A DNA stretch of 64,000 bases from Methylobacterium sp. J-076 (GTDB lineage Bacteria; Pseudomonadota; Alphaproteobacteria; Rhizobiales; Beijerinckiaceae). The translations under genes were made by a program, and so were the position numbers. The stretch's first letter is position 1; the number at the start of each line of letters is the position of its first letter. Under the pieces are notes generated by a model. That model saw only the letters and a list, made by a program, of their open reading frames with translations, was not told the origin of the DNA and searched no databases. The stretch is taken from positions 1-64,000 of the forward strand of contig NZ_JAKSXW010000141.1 of the NCBI RefSeq assembly GCF_022829405.1. The letters are read 5' to 3'. Shown in pieces: positions 28,732 through 37,033 of the stretch.

Positions 28732-29652
28732 CTACGGCGCCTTCAGGACCGCCCGGCAGGCGGCGGGGAGGGCGGCCATGGTCATCGGCGGCTTGGGCTT
28801 CGGGGCCACCTTCGGCGGCTTCGGGTGGAGCACGGCGTCGGAGAACCAGTAGCCGAGGTCGTCGCAGCCGTCGCCCGAGGGCGGTGGGTCCTGGGACTGG
28901 CAATCGCCCTGTCCGGCCGGGCAGCTCAGGCGGATATGGTAGTGATAGTTGTGCCCGTACATCGGGCGCACCTTCGACAGCCAGCGGCCGCCGCCGGACT
29001 CCCGGCACAGCGCCTTCTTGATCGCCGCGTTGACGAAGATCCGCTCCACCTCGGGCTGCTCCGCCGTGAGCTTGATCAGCTGGAGGTGGTTCGGCGTCCA
29101 GACGTCGGGGTCGATGTCGAGGCGGTCCTGGCGGACCATGTCCGTGGCGGAGGTCTCCTCCCGCTCGGCCCGGCTCATCCGGTGGTCCGGCATCGGCGTC
29201 AGCCACACGTCGGCGTCGATGCCGATCTGGTGGGAGGCGTGGCCGGTGATCATCGGCCCGCCCCGGGGCTGGGCCATGTCCCCCACCAGGAGGCCCGGCC
29301 AGCCGACCCGGGTCGCCTTCTCCGACAGGCGCTCCAGGAAATCGACCATCACCGGCAGCCCGTACATCCGGTTGCGGGAGGGGCGCATCACCTGCCAGTG
29401 CGCCCCGTCCATGGGCAGGGCCTCGCCCCCGGAGAAGCAGCCCTTGGCGTAGAAGCCGTAGATATGCGGAGATCCCGAACTCGGGTGGGTGACGCGGCCG
29501 AACAGCGCCTTGGCCGGAGTGGAGGGGGCGTCCGGGTTCGCCAGCGGCGGAAGCGGCTTCGGGTTCACGCTCCCCCTGTCCTGGGCACGCGCCGCCCCGG
29601 CGAGGGCGAGGGCGGCGAGGGTCGAGAGGCAGACGAGGCGCGGGAGCGTCAT
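28732..29652 (-). CDS. mepA: Penicillin-insensitive murein endopeptidase
   Basis: MepA is a periplasmic zinc endopeptidase that cuts D-Ala-meso-DAP crosslinks in peptidoglycan. The 306-residue precursor has a signal peptide (LVCLSTLAALALAGAARAQ) and the LAS-type metal motifs: GHASHQIGIDADVWL (His and Asp ligands) and HNYHYHIRLSCP. Conserved cysteines are present. I start at MTLPRLVCL; the upstream in-frame sequence overlaps the neighbouring gene and has no signal features. Its role is cell-wall remodelling during growth. Confidence 0.93.
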   Translation of the reverse strand: MTLPRLVCLSTLAALALAGAARAQDRGSVNPKPLPPLANPDAPSTPAKALFGRVTHPSSGSPHIYGFYAKGCFSGGEALPMDGAHWQVMRPSRNRMYGLPVMVDFLERLSEKATRVGWPGLLVGDMAQPRGGPMITGHASHQIGIDADVWLTPMPDHRMSRAEREETSATDMVRQDRLDIDPDVWTPNHLQLIKLTAEQPEVERIFVNAAIKKALCRESGGGRWLSKVRPMYGHNYHYHIRLSCPAGQGDCQSQDPPPSGDGCDDLGYWFSDAVLHPKPPKVAPKPKPPMTMAALPAACRAVLKAP

Positions 29653-29761
29653 GCGGGCGTCGGTCCGGGGGAGGGCGGAGGCCGCAGGGTCGCGGGTCAG
29701 CGCGGCGATTTTCGGGCGGGGACCGCCCCCTTTGCCGCGAGGCGAAGGGGGGGAGGGGGGC

Positions 29762-30379
29762 TCAGCCCTTCGAGGGGCCGCACCAACCCGGCAGGTAGCC
29801 GGCATCGCCGGACTTCGCCAGCGCCATCGCCTTTTCGAGGGCGGCCGAGAAGTCGTCCTCGACGCGTTTCTCCTTGATGTTCCGCCGCAGGAAGTCGGCC
29901 CACAGGAACTCGCTGAACGGCGTGGTGTCCTTGGCGAAGCCGCCCGACCGGCGCAGCTCGCCCGCGAGGCTGCGGAACGGGTCGTCCTTCAGGTCGGCGA
30001 TGCCCTTGGGGATGTCCTTGAAGGTCTGCCGCACGCCCTCGGCATCGTAGGGATGCACCCAGGACTTGTGATCGCAGACGGTCCAGAACGCGTCCTTGTC
30101 GAGGTGGTGCAGGTCGGCGACCACCGTCACCAGCACGTCCGTCACGCCTTCTTCGTGCAGGGCGCGGGACAGGTGGTGATGGTCGATGACGTAATGGCGC
30201 TTCTTCGGGCCGAGCAGGGTCGGGATCGTGTGCGCGCCGAGGAAGGCGCGCTTCTTCTCCTCGTCGTAATCCTTCCACCGCCGCCGCTTCTCGGCGACCT
30301 CCCGGTAGCCCACGGTCATCTGCGTCGGGCGCAACTCGGTGATCGGTACGGGGCTCAGGAGCGGTTCGCGGTTGGCCAT
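29762..30379 (-). CDS. ParB-like nuclease-fold protein (ParBc_2 type)
   Basis: The 205-residue protein begins with LLSPVPITELRPTQMTVGYREVAEKRRRW and contains the HTIPTLLGPKKRHYVIDHHHLSRALHEEGV block that defines this ParB-like family (PF08857 type as I recall it). A C-terminal helical half follows. There is no helix-turn-helix DNA-binding domain, so a role as a true partition ParB is unlikely; the biochemical activity is unknown. It is followed by mepA on the same strand after 109 nt. Confidence 0.85.
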   Translation of the reverse strand: MANREPLLSPVPITELRPTQMTVGYREVAEKRRRWKDYDEEKKRAFLGAHTIPTLLGPKKRHYVIDHHHLSRALHEEGVTDVLVTVVADLHHLDKDAFWTVCDHKSWVHPYDAEGVRQTFKDIPKGIADLKDDPFRSLAGELRRSGGFAKDTTPFSEFLWADFLRRNIKEKRVEDDFSAALEKAMALAKSGDAGYLPGWCGPSKG

Positions 30380-30472
30380 GGGTCCTCGGCGGGTCTGCGT
30401 CTATTTCCCGCGGTCTACGTCACGCGACCGTCATGAACCACCCTGGCGGGGGCGTCGGCGGGGGAATGCGCA

Positions 30473-30700
30473 TCACGATTTGCCGAGCCGTCCCCCGCGG
30501 GCCGCGTCGAGGACGTGCAGGCGGATCGCCGAGGAGAGGTTCTGGCCGCCGCGTCCGGCATCGATGATGCCGACCAGGGCCTGGACCGAGCGTCCCTCGC
30601 CCGCCGCAAGGTCCGTGAGGGCCTGCCAGAACGGGTCCTCCAGCGAGACGCTGGTGCGGTGGCCGGCGATCATCACCGAGCGCTTGACGATGCCTGTCAT
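30473..30700 (-). CDS. Ribbon-helix-helix domain protein
   Basis: The 75-residue protein matches the RHH_4 group: KRSVMIAGHRTSVSLEDPFWQALTDLAAGEGRSVQALVGIIDAGRGGQNLSSAIRLHVL. Such proteins have a RHH fold and are assumed to bind DNA. It follows DUF4169 after 16 nt and fumC, an order conserved in many alphaproteobacteria. Its target is unknown. Confidence 0.88.
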   Translation of the reverse strand: MTGIVKRSVMIAGHRTSVSLEDPFWQALTDLAAGEGRSVQALVGIIDAGRGGQNLSSAIRLHVLDAARGGRLGKS

Positions 30701-30716
30701 GGGGCGGGGCGCCGGG

Positions 30717-30914
30717 CTACTCCGCCGGCCCGTCTTCCGGGCCCTCGAGGCGATGGCCCTCGTGGCGGGATTCCTCCAGGGCCTTGCGCTTCTGCTGCAG
30801 GGTCTTGGCCTTCTTCGGACGGCCGAAGGCGATGCGGTTCGCCTCCGCCTGGGCGTCCGCCTCGGCGCGGGCGCGGTCCTTGCGGACCTGACGCAGGTTG
30901 ACGATCTCGCCCAT
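30717..30914 (-). CDS. DUF4169 family small protein
   Basis: The 65-residue, highly charged protein starts MGEIVNLRQVRKDRARAEADAQAEANRIAFGR and ends with LQQKRKALEESRHEGHRLE, the two conserved blocks of DUF4169. It is predicted to be mostly helical. It lies between fumC and the RHH gene on the same strand, as in relatives; its function is unknown. A perfect GC-rich hairpin separates it from fumC. Confidence 0.9.
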   Translation of the reverse strand: MGEIVNLRQVRKDRARAEADAQAEANRIAFGRPKKAKTLQQKRKALEESRHEGHRLEGPEDGPAE

Positions 30915-30934
30915 CGCTCGGCGTCCTCAAGCCT

Positions 30935-30964
30935 CGGACCGGCGCGGGGGCCCGCGCCGGTCCG
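30935..30964 (-). other. Perfect GC-rich hairpin between fumC and the DUF4169 gene
   Basis: A 13-14-bp perfect stem starting CGGACCGGCGCGG with a minimal loop lies in the 61-nt space between the two genes. No T-run follows on the minus strand. It may attenuate transcription or protect the 3' end of fumC mRNA. Confidence 0.6.
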
Positions 30965-30975
30965 TCGTTATGGCC

Positions 30976-32385
30976 TCACTCCGCGCTCGGCGCGAGCATC
31001 GTCTCGGGCCGGACCACGCGTTCGAACTCCTCTTCGGTCACGTAGCCGAGGCGCAGGGCCTCCTCCTTTAGGGTCGTGCCGTTCTTGTGGGCGGTCTTGG
31101 CGATCGTGGCGGCCTTGTCGTAGCCGATCGAGGGCGCCAGCGCCGTCACCAGCATGAGCGAGCGGCTCATCAGGTCGGCGATCTTGTCCTCGTTGGCCTT
31201 GATGCCGACGACGCAATTGTCGGTGAAGCTCACCGCCGCGTCGGCCAGCAGCCGCACGGATTGCAGCACCGCGTTGACGATCACCGGCTTGAACACGTTC
31301 AGCTCGAAGTTGCCCTGGCTGCCGGCGAAGCTGACGGTGGTGGCGTTGCCGATCACCTGGGCGCAGACCATCGTCAGGGCCTCGCACTGGGTCGGGTTCA
31401 CCTTGCCCGGCATGATCGAGGAGCCCGGCTCGTTCTCCGGCAGCGACAGCTCGCCGAGGCCGGAGCGCGGGCCGGAGCCCAGCAGCCGGATGTCCTGGGC
31501 GATCTTGAACAGGCCGGCGGCGAGCGCCGCCAGGGCGCCCTGGGTGAAGACCAGGGCGTCGTGGGTGGCCAGCGCCTCGAACTTGTTCTGCGCCGAGGTG
31601 AAGGGCAGGCCGGTCAGCTCCGCGACCTTGGCGGCGAAGCGCTCGGCGAATTCGGGATGGGCGTTGAGGCCGGTGCCCACCGCCGTGCCGCCCTGCGCCA
31701 GGGCGAGCACGCCGGGCAGGGTCGCCGCGACACGGGACCCGCCGAGGGCCACCTGCGCGGCGTAGCCGGAGAATTCCTGGCCGAGGGACACGGGCGTCGC
31801 GTCCTGCAGGTGCGTGCGGCCGATCTTGACGATGCCCTCGAACGCCTTCGCCTTCGCATCGAGGGCGGTGTGCAGGTGCGTCAGCGCCGGCATCAGCCGG
31901 TCATGGATCTCCCGCGCCACGGCGATGTGCATCGCGGTGGGGAAGGTGTCGTTGGAGGACTGGCCGCGGTTGCAATGGTCGTTGGGGTGGATCGGGCTCT
32001 TGCCGCCCCGCTGGCCGCCGAGCGACTCGTTGGCGAGGCTGGCGATCACCTCGTTGGCATTCATGTTCGACTGGGTGCCCGACCCGGTCTGCCACACCAC
32101 CAGGGGGAACTCGTCGTCGTGCTCGCCCGCCACCACGGTGGAGGCCGCCGCGGCCACCGCGTCGGCGAGCTTCGGCTCGAGAACGCCGAGATCCTTGTTC
32201 ACCAGGGCCGCCGCCTGCTTCACGAGGCCCAGCGCGTGGACCAGCGGCGCCGGCATCCGCTCGGTGCCGATCTTGAAGTTCTGGATCGAGCGCTGGGTCT
32301 GCGCGCCCCAGTAGCGATGGGCCGGAACCTCGATCGGGCCGAAAGTGTCCGACTCGGTGCGGGTCGCGGTTTCGGTGGGCGACAT
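30976..32385 (-). CDS. fumC: Fumarate hydratase class II
   Basis: FumC interconverts fumarate and malate in the TCA cycle and is iron-independent. The 469-residue protein contains SGTQSNMNANEVIA, HPNDHCNRGQSSNDTFPTAM and the superfamily signature GSSIMPGKVNP. I start at MSPTETATRT, with the family's conserved FGPIEVPAHRYWGAQTQRS soon after. It is the first gene of the fumC-DUF4169-RHH group and divergent from the P450 gene. Confidence 0.97.
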   Translation of the reverse strand: MSPTETATRTESDTFGPIEVPAHRYWGAQTQRSIQNFKIGTERMPAPLVHALGLVKQAAALVNKDLGVLEPKLADAVAAAASTVVAGEHDDEFPLVVWQTGSGTQSNMNANEVIASLANESLGGQRGGKSPIHPNDHCNRGQSSNDTFPTAMHIAVAREIHDRLMPALTHLHTALDAKAKAFEGIVKIGRTHLQDATPVSLGQEFSGYAAQVALGGSRVAATLPGVLALAQGGTAVGTGLNAHPEFAERFAAKVAELTGLPFTSAQNKFEALATHDALVFTQGALAALAAGLFKIAQDIRLLGSGPRSGLGELSLPENEPGSSIMPGKVNPTQCEALTMVCAQVIGNATTVSFAGSQGNFELNVFKPVIVNAVLQSVRLLADAAVSFTDNCVVGIKANEDKIADLMSRSLMLVTALAPSIGYDKAATIAKTAHKNGTTLKEEALRLGYVTEEEFERVVRPETMLAPSAE

Positions 32386-32402
32386 CGTGGCCTCTACGTC
32401 TG

Positions 32403-33941
32403 GTGCGGTGCGGTGCCTACTTAACGGAGGCGCGAGGCAAGCGCGATGCCGCGAGGTCCGGGCCGACCGACATCCATGCCGCTCTGTCCACGGCAAAAAC
32501 GGCCCCGGCACCGCACGTCACGAGCCTGGGAGCGACGAGCCTGACCATCGACCTTTCGGCCCCCACGGGGGATCTCGCACCCGCGAACCGGTTCCGGCCG
32601 GTGGTGCCGCCGCGTCTCACGCAGCCCCTCGGCCTGCTCGATTTTCTCCGCGCCGCCCGGCGCAACCCCATCACCACCTGGGCGGACGCGCATTTCCGCC
32701 TGCCGGTCGTGGCGGCCGACGGGGTGATGGGCCGCATCACCGTCGTGAGCGAACCCTCGCTCATCCGGCAGGTGCTGATCGACAACACCGACGCCTACCG
32801 CAAGGACGACCTCCAGCGCCGGGTGCTCGCCCCGGGCCTGGGCAACGGGCTCCTCAGCGCCGAGGGCGACGAATGGAAGCTCCAGCGGCGGACGCTGGCG
32901 CCGATCTTCTCGGCCCGCACCGTGCGCGGCTTCGAGGCGGCCATGAACGCCGCGGGCGCCCGCATCGCCAAGCGCCTCCGGCGGCGCAATGGCATGCGGG
33001 TCGACGTCGCCCTGGAGATGACCCGCGCCACCCTCGACGTGCTGGAGCGGACGATCTTCACCCAGGGGCTCCCCGGCGATCCGGACGCGCTGGGCCGGGC
33101 CATCACCCGCTTCCTGGAGGCGGTCGGCCCCATCGACCCCCTGGACGTGTTCGGCGTGCCCGACTTCGTGCCGCGGATCGGCCGGCTGCGAGCCCGTCCC
33201 GCGGGGCGGTACTTCGCCGAGGTCGTGGACGAACTGATCACCCGGCGCCGGGCGGTGATGGCGCAGGGCGAGGGTCCGCAGGACCTCCTGACCCTGCTGC
33301 TGGCCGCCCAGGACCCGGAGACCGGCAACGGGCTGTCCGACCTCGCGGTGCGGGCCAACATCGTCACCTTCATCGCCGCCGGCCACGAGACCACGGCCAA
33401 CGCCCTGACCTGGGCGCTGTACTGCCTGTCGCAGGACGAGGCGGCGCAGGAGCGCCTGGAGGCGGAGGTGGATGCGGTGGACGGCGAGGATTTCACCCTC
33501 GACGCGCTGCCCTTCGCCCGGGCGGTGGTGGAGGAGGGGATGCGCCTGTTCCCGCCGGTGCCGTTCCTCAGCCGGCAGGCCCTGCGGGAGGACCGATTCG
33601 GGAGGATCAAGGTGCCGCGGGGCTCGCTGGTGCTGATCGCGCCCTGGGTGCTCCACCGGCACCACCTGCTCTGGGACGACCCGGAGGCCTTCGTGCCCGA
33701 GCGCTTCATGCCGGGGCAGCGGGAGCAGATCGCGCGCTTCACCTACCTGCCGTTCGGCGCGGGGCCACGGGTCTGCATCGGCCAGACCTTCTCGGTCCAG
33801 GAGGCGGCGATCCTGCTCGCCCACGTCGTCCGCGCCGCCCGCTTCCGCATGCCGGCCGACCACCCGCCGATGACGCCCCTGCACCGGGTGACCCTCCGGC
33901 CGGAGCACGGGCTGAAGATGGACGCGACGGTGCGGGGGTAG
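32403..33941 (+). CDS. Cytochrome P450
   Basis: P450s are heme monooxygenases. The protein has the I-helix AGHETTANAL, the ExxR motif in EEGMR, the PERF segment and the heme-ligand motif FGAGPRVCIG with its Cys. It has no membrane anchor and no fused reductase, so it needs external redox partners, which are not nearby. The start is uncertain: the given GTG lies only 18 nt from the divergent fumC start. Homology seems to begin around residue 50 (LTIDLSAP) or at the GTG pair at 32601-32606. The substrate is unknown. Confidence 0.88.
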   Translation: MRCGAYLTEARGKRDAARSGPTDIHAALSTAKTAPAPHVTSLGATSLTIDLSAPTGDLAPANRFRPVVPPRLTQPLGLLDFLRAARRNPITTWADAHFRLPVVAADGVMGRITVVSEPSLIRQVLIDNTDAYRKDDLQRRVLAPGLGNGLLSAEGDEWKLQRRTLAPIFSARTVRGFEAAMNAAGARIAKRLRRRNGMRVDVALEMTRATLDVLERTIFTQGLPGDPDALGRAITRFLEAVGPIDPLDVFGVPDFVPRIGRLRARPAGRYFAEVVDELITRRRAVMAQGEGPQDLLTLLLAAQDPETGNGLSDLAVRANIVTFIAAGHETTANALTWALYCLSQDEAAQERLEAEVDAVDGEDFTLDALPFARAVVEEGMRLFPPVPFLSRQALREDRFGRIKVPRGSLVLIAPWVLHRHHLLWDDPEAFVPERFMPGQREQIARFTYLPFGAGPRVCIGQTFSVQEAAILLAHVVRAARFRMPADHPPMTPLHRVTLRPEHGLKMDATVRG

Positions 33942-33954
33942 GCTGCAACGATCC

Positions 33955-34046
33955 CGTCATTGCGCGCAACGCGACGCAATCCAGGGCGGCGGGACGCCTC
34001 GGATCGTGGCGGATCCCTGGATTGCTCCGCATGGCTCGCAATGACG
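33955..34046 (+). repeat. 92-bp extragenic palindromic element, copy 4
   Basis: Arms 33955-33986 and 34015-34046 flank a 28-nt core with GGCGGGACGCCTC, in the same orientation as the copies at 24.4 and 47.7 kb. It lies between the converging P450 and sspB genes. Confidence 0.85.
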
Positions 34047-34110
34047 ATCAGGGTGTCAGGGGCGCCTGAATCCGGCGACGATCGTCGCAGACGGATGGGC
34101 GAACCGCGCC

Positions 34111-34740
34111 TCAGCTCTTCTTGCGGAAGGCGTCCAGGCTGACGACCTCGGCGGTGCCCTCCTCGCCGTCCTTCTTGGCGGCGGGGCGGGAGGCCTTGTC
34201 GTCCGCCTTGCCGGACTGGGCGGCGGGGGCCGGCAGGACGGTGGGGGCGCTGCTGCTGTTCGAGCCGATGGTCGCGAGCCCCGTCCCGATCTTGGGCTTC
34301 ACCTCGCCCGGCTCGGAGGCCGCGCCGCGAGGCCCGGCCTTGGCCGCGGGCACCTCAGGCTCGCCCGCCGCCTCCTGGCCCGCCTCGCCGAGGTCGAACT
34401 TCAGGCCGAACTGCACGGAGGGGTCGAAGAAGCCGGAGAGCGCGTCGAACGGCACCAGCAGCCGCTCCGGCACGCCGGAGAAGGACAGCCCGACCTCGAA
34501 GGCGTGCTCCGTCACCGACAGGTCCCAGAACTGATGCTGGAGGACGATCGTCATGTCCTGCGGATATTTCTCGCGCAGGGCCTGGGAGATGCGCACGCCC
34601 GGCGCCTCGGTCCGGAACGAGACGTAGAAATGGTGCTCGCCCATCAGCCCGCTATGCGCGGCGTCGGTGAGCACCTTGCGGACGACGCCCCGGAGGGCGT
34701 CCTGCACCAGAAGGTCGTAGCGGATCAGGTCGTCTGCCAT
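34111..34740 (-). CDS. sspB: SspB-alpha, ClpXP adaptor for ssrA-tagged proteins
   Basis: SspB tethers proteins carrying the tmRNA (ssrA) tag to ClpXP. The 209-residue protein has the conserved domain in its first about 150 residues (IRYDLLVQDALRGVVRKVL, HHFYVSFRTEAPGVRIS, YPQDMTIVLQHQFWDLSV, FSGVPERLLVPFDAL). A disordered Ala/Pro linker follows, then the C-terminal EVVSLDAFRKKS that serves as the ClpX-binding tail. I start at MADDLIRYD. Most notably, the ssrA gene itself lies just upstream on the same strand. Confidence 0.93.
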   Translation of the reverse strand: MADDLIRYDLLVQDALRGVVRKVLTDAAHSGLMGEHHFYVSFRTEAPGVRISQALREKYPQDMTIVLQHQFWDLSVTEHAFEVGLSFSGVPERLLVPFDALSGFFDPSVQFGLKFDLGEAGQEAAGEPEVPAAKAGPRGAASEPGEVKPKIGTGLATIGSNSSSAPTVLPAPAAQSGKADDKASRPAAKKDGEEGTAEVVSLDAFRKKS

Positions 34741-34799
34741 TCTGCGTTCGCTTTGCCCGACCCGTCCGCCGCCTCGACCCGGTGCGATGGGCCGTGGAA

Positions 34800-35150
34800 A
34801 TCCTGAGTGGAAGCTTCTGTTGCCAGGCGCTTCCGAACCCCGCCCGTGCGGGGCGACCCGCTGGGACCTCAATTCGCTGGGGCGAACCGCTTACGCGGCC
34901 ACCGCCACCGGCGCAAAGTTGTCGTCAGCAACTCTTGCAAAGGCCCGATGAAGGCGGAACCCTGCCGAGCGAAAGCTCACCGGTCACGCCCTCGTCGGTC
35001 CTATCTCGCCCCCGCCGAAGCCCAGTCAATGCCCTACGGCCTTGCGGCCATCGGTCCTGGGCTTGGGTGGAGGCGCCGGGTACCGCCCCCGGGTCCGATC
35101 GGTTTATTCCGGAGAACGTTTATCGCCATAGCCGGCCTCGCGACCGGCGA
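34800..35150 (-). ncRNA. ssrA: Transfer-messenger RNA, circularly permuted two-piece form
   Basis: tmRNA rescues stalled ribosomes and adds a degradation tag. On the minus strand, 34929-34891 encodes GCT GAC GAC AAC TTT and onward to TAA, giving ADDNFAPVAVAA, a typical alphaproteobacterial tag. The coding piece starts near 35013 with GGGGGCG. That sequence pairs with CGCCTCC (35075-35069), which is followed by ACC at the acceptor end near 35066. A T-arm (CCGGG, a 7-nt loop, CCCGG) precedes it. The acceptor piece lies before the coding piece, so the gene is permuted. The outer ends are approximate. Confidence 0.88.
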
Positions 35151-35214
35151 AACGAATATAGAGGGGATCGGCCCGCTTTTGAAGTCCGATCACGCCGTAT
35201 CCGTCAGCGAGGGG

Positions 35215-36021
35215 ATGGGGGACCCGGCCGGCATGGCCGCTGGCGTGCCGTCGCATCCCCGGTCCAGGTTCCGCGCGGTCGCGGCGACCTGCCTCGCCCT
35301 GGCGGGAATGGTCTGGGTCGGCCTCGTCTGCCTCGGCACGGCGAGCCTGCTGGCGCTTCTGATCGTCCGGGTGGGTTTCGACCTCTCGTACGGGATCGAT
35401 CCGTTCCTGCCCCCTTCGCGGCGGCCCTTCGTGGGCGTCGTCCAGCTGGCCCATCGCGCCTTCGCCGTCGATGTCCTGCGGCAAGTGCTGCTCGCCGCCA
35501 TGGTGGTGGGATGGGCATGGTGGCGTGATCGCGCCGGCTGGTGGCGCCGCCTCGCCCTGGACCGGGAGCGACCGAACGGCCTCAAGCCCGTCCTCCTCCT
35601 CAGCATCCTGCTCTTCTGGCCGATCCTGCACATCGCCTGGGTCACCGGCACGTCGGAGGTGTTCGGGGCGGGCTTCGGGCGCAACATGCGCCTGTCGCCG
35701 TTCATGGACCGGACGGCGGTCGTCGCCTGGCTCGTGTATCTGAGCGTCCTCGCGCCCCTGGCGGAGGAGCTGCTGGTCCGGGGCGAGATGTTCCACCGGG
35801 CGAGCCGCGCCCTCGGGCCGGGGCGGGCCGTGGTCGCGACGGCGATCGTCTTCGCCGCCGCCCATGTCTCGTCCTTCGGCCTCGCCCGGCCGGTCTCGCT
35901 GCTGCCGCTCGCCTTCGCCCTGGGGTTCCTGCGCTGGCGCACGGGCCGGCTCTGGCCGGGCATCGCCCTGCACGGCTGGTCGAACCTCGCCCTCGTGGTC
36001 TACCTCCTGTGGCCGCGCTGA
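35215..36021 (+). CDS. CPBP-family intramembrane metalloprotease-like protein
   Basis: CPBP (Abi/Rce1-like) proteins are multi-pass membrane proteases. The 268-residue product has about six hydrophobic segments and the three family motifs: EELLVRGEMF (EExxxR), FAAAHVSSFG and LHGWSNLALV. I start at MGDPAGMAAG because the longer upstream reading runs through the tmRNA gene on the other strand; an ATG 18 nt later is possible. The substrate is unknown. Confidence 0.85.
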   Translation: MGDPAGMAAGVPSHPRSRFRAVAATCLALAGMVWVGLVCLGTASLLALLIVRVGFDLSYGIDPFLPPSRRPFVGVVQLAHRAFAVDVLRQVLLAAMVVGWAWWRDRAGWWRRLALDRERPNGLKPVLLLSILLFWPILHIAWVTGTSEVFGAGFGRNMRLSPFMDRTAVVAWLVYLSVLAPLAEELLVRGEMFHRASRALGPGRAVVATAIVFAAAHVSSFGLARPVSLLPLAFALGFLRWRTGRLWPGIALHGWSNLALVVYLLWPR

Positions 36022-36041
36022 CTTTGGGATCCGGGCCCCGT

Positions 36042-36071
36042 CGTCATTGCTTCGCTGCACCCGCGATGACG
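36042..36071. repeat. 30-bp short form of the palindromic element, second example
   Basis: Again the first nine bases of the element's left arm are joined at ATTGC to the last 21 bases of the right arm (CGTC-ATTGC-TTCGCTGC...GATGACG). It lies 20 nt after the CPBP gene stop. Confidence 0.75.
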
Positions 36072-36238
36072 GAGAGTGCGCGAAGACGCATTGTGGACGA
36101 CACCAAACATCCGGCCCCTGGCGGACTCCACCCTCGCGACGACATCCCCTAATCGTGCCGGATCGGTACGGCGTCCGAGACGAATCCGCACCGGTCGATT
36201 AACGAGCCTGCCGCCATCGTCTGCGGGCGGGAGTGCCC

Positions 36239-37033
36239 ATGGACGCCTACCAGAACCTACTCCGGAAAATCCTCGACGAGGGCGTGGCCAAGGAGGACCG
36301 CACCGGCACCGGCACGCTGTCGGTCTTCGGCCACCAGATGCGGTTCGACCTCGGCCGGGGTTTTCCGCTGGTCACCACCAAGCGCCTGCACCTGAAGTCC
36401 ATCGTCCACGAGTTGCTGTGGTTCCTCGCCGGGGACACCAACGTCGCGTATCTGCGCGAGCACGGCGTGACGATCTGGGACGAGTGGGCCGACGGGGCGG
36501 GCGACCTCGGGCCGGTCTACGGGCGGCAATGGCGCTCCTGGGAGAAGCCCGGCGGCGGCACCGTCGACCAGATCCGCTGGGTGCTGGACGAGATCGCCCG
36601 CAACCCCGATTCCCGCCGCCTCGTGGTTTCGGCCTGGAACCCGGCCGACCTCGACAGGATGGCGCTCGCCCCCTGCCACTGCCTGTTCCAGTTCTACGTG
36701 GCGGAGGGGCGGCTCTCCTGCCAGCTCTACCAGCGGTCGGCCGATGCCTTCCTCGGCGTGCCGTTCAACATCGCGAGCTACGCGCTGCTGACGCAGATGG
36801 TCGCGCAGGTGTCGGGCCTCGCCCCCGGCGACTTCGTGCACAGCTTCGGCGACGTCCACCTCTACCGGAACCACCTGGACCAGACCCGCACCCTGCTGCA
36901 GCGGGAGCCCCGCCCGCTGCCGCAGCTGCGCCTGAACCGGGCGGTGCGCGACCTTTTCGCCTTCCGGTTCGAGGACATCGCCGTGGAGGGCTACGCGCCA
37001 CATCCGGCGATTTCGGCGCCGGTCGCGGTCTGA
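36239..37033 (+). CDS. thyA: Thymidylate synthase
   Basis: ThyA methylates dUMP to dTMP using methylene-tetrahydrofolate, producing dihydrofolate. The 264 residues equal the E. coli length. They show DRTGTGTLSVFGHQMRFDL, the catalytic cysteine in ALAPCHCLFQFYV, YQRSADAFLGVPFNIASYA and the C-terminal ending PAISAPVAV. The ATG at 36239 gives the standard N-terminus MDAYQNLLRKIL; an upstream GTG is in frame. The stop overlaps the folA start (TGATG), coupling production of dihydrofolate to its reduction. Confidence 0.97.
   Translation: MDAYQNLLRKILDEGVAKEDRTGTGTLSVFGHQMRFDLGRGFPLVTTKRLHLKSIVHELLWFLAGDTNVAYLREHGVTIWDEWADGAGDLGPVYGRQWRSWEKPGGGTVDQIRWVLDEIARNPDSRRLVVSAWNPADLDRMALAPCHCLFQFYVAEGRLSCQLYQRSADAFLGVPFNIASYALLTQMVAQVSGLAPGDFVHSFGDVHLYRNHLDQTRTLLQREPRPLPQLRLNRAVRDLFAFRFEDIAVEGYAPHPAISAPVAV

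Noticed and set aside
29762..30379. Chromosome-partition ParB
   Set aside because: It lacks the ParB helix-turn-helix and dimer domains and a parA neighbour; it belongs to a separate ParB-like family.
34807..35214. N-terminal 136-residue extension of the CPBP protein
   Set aside because: It reads across the tmRNA gene on the other strand, has no family homology, and a better start lies at 35215.
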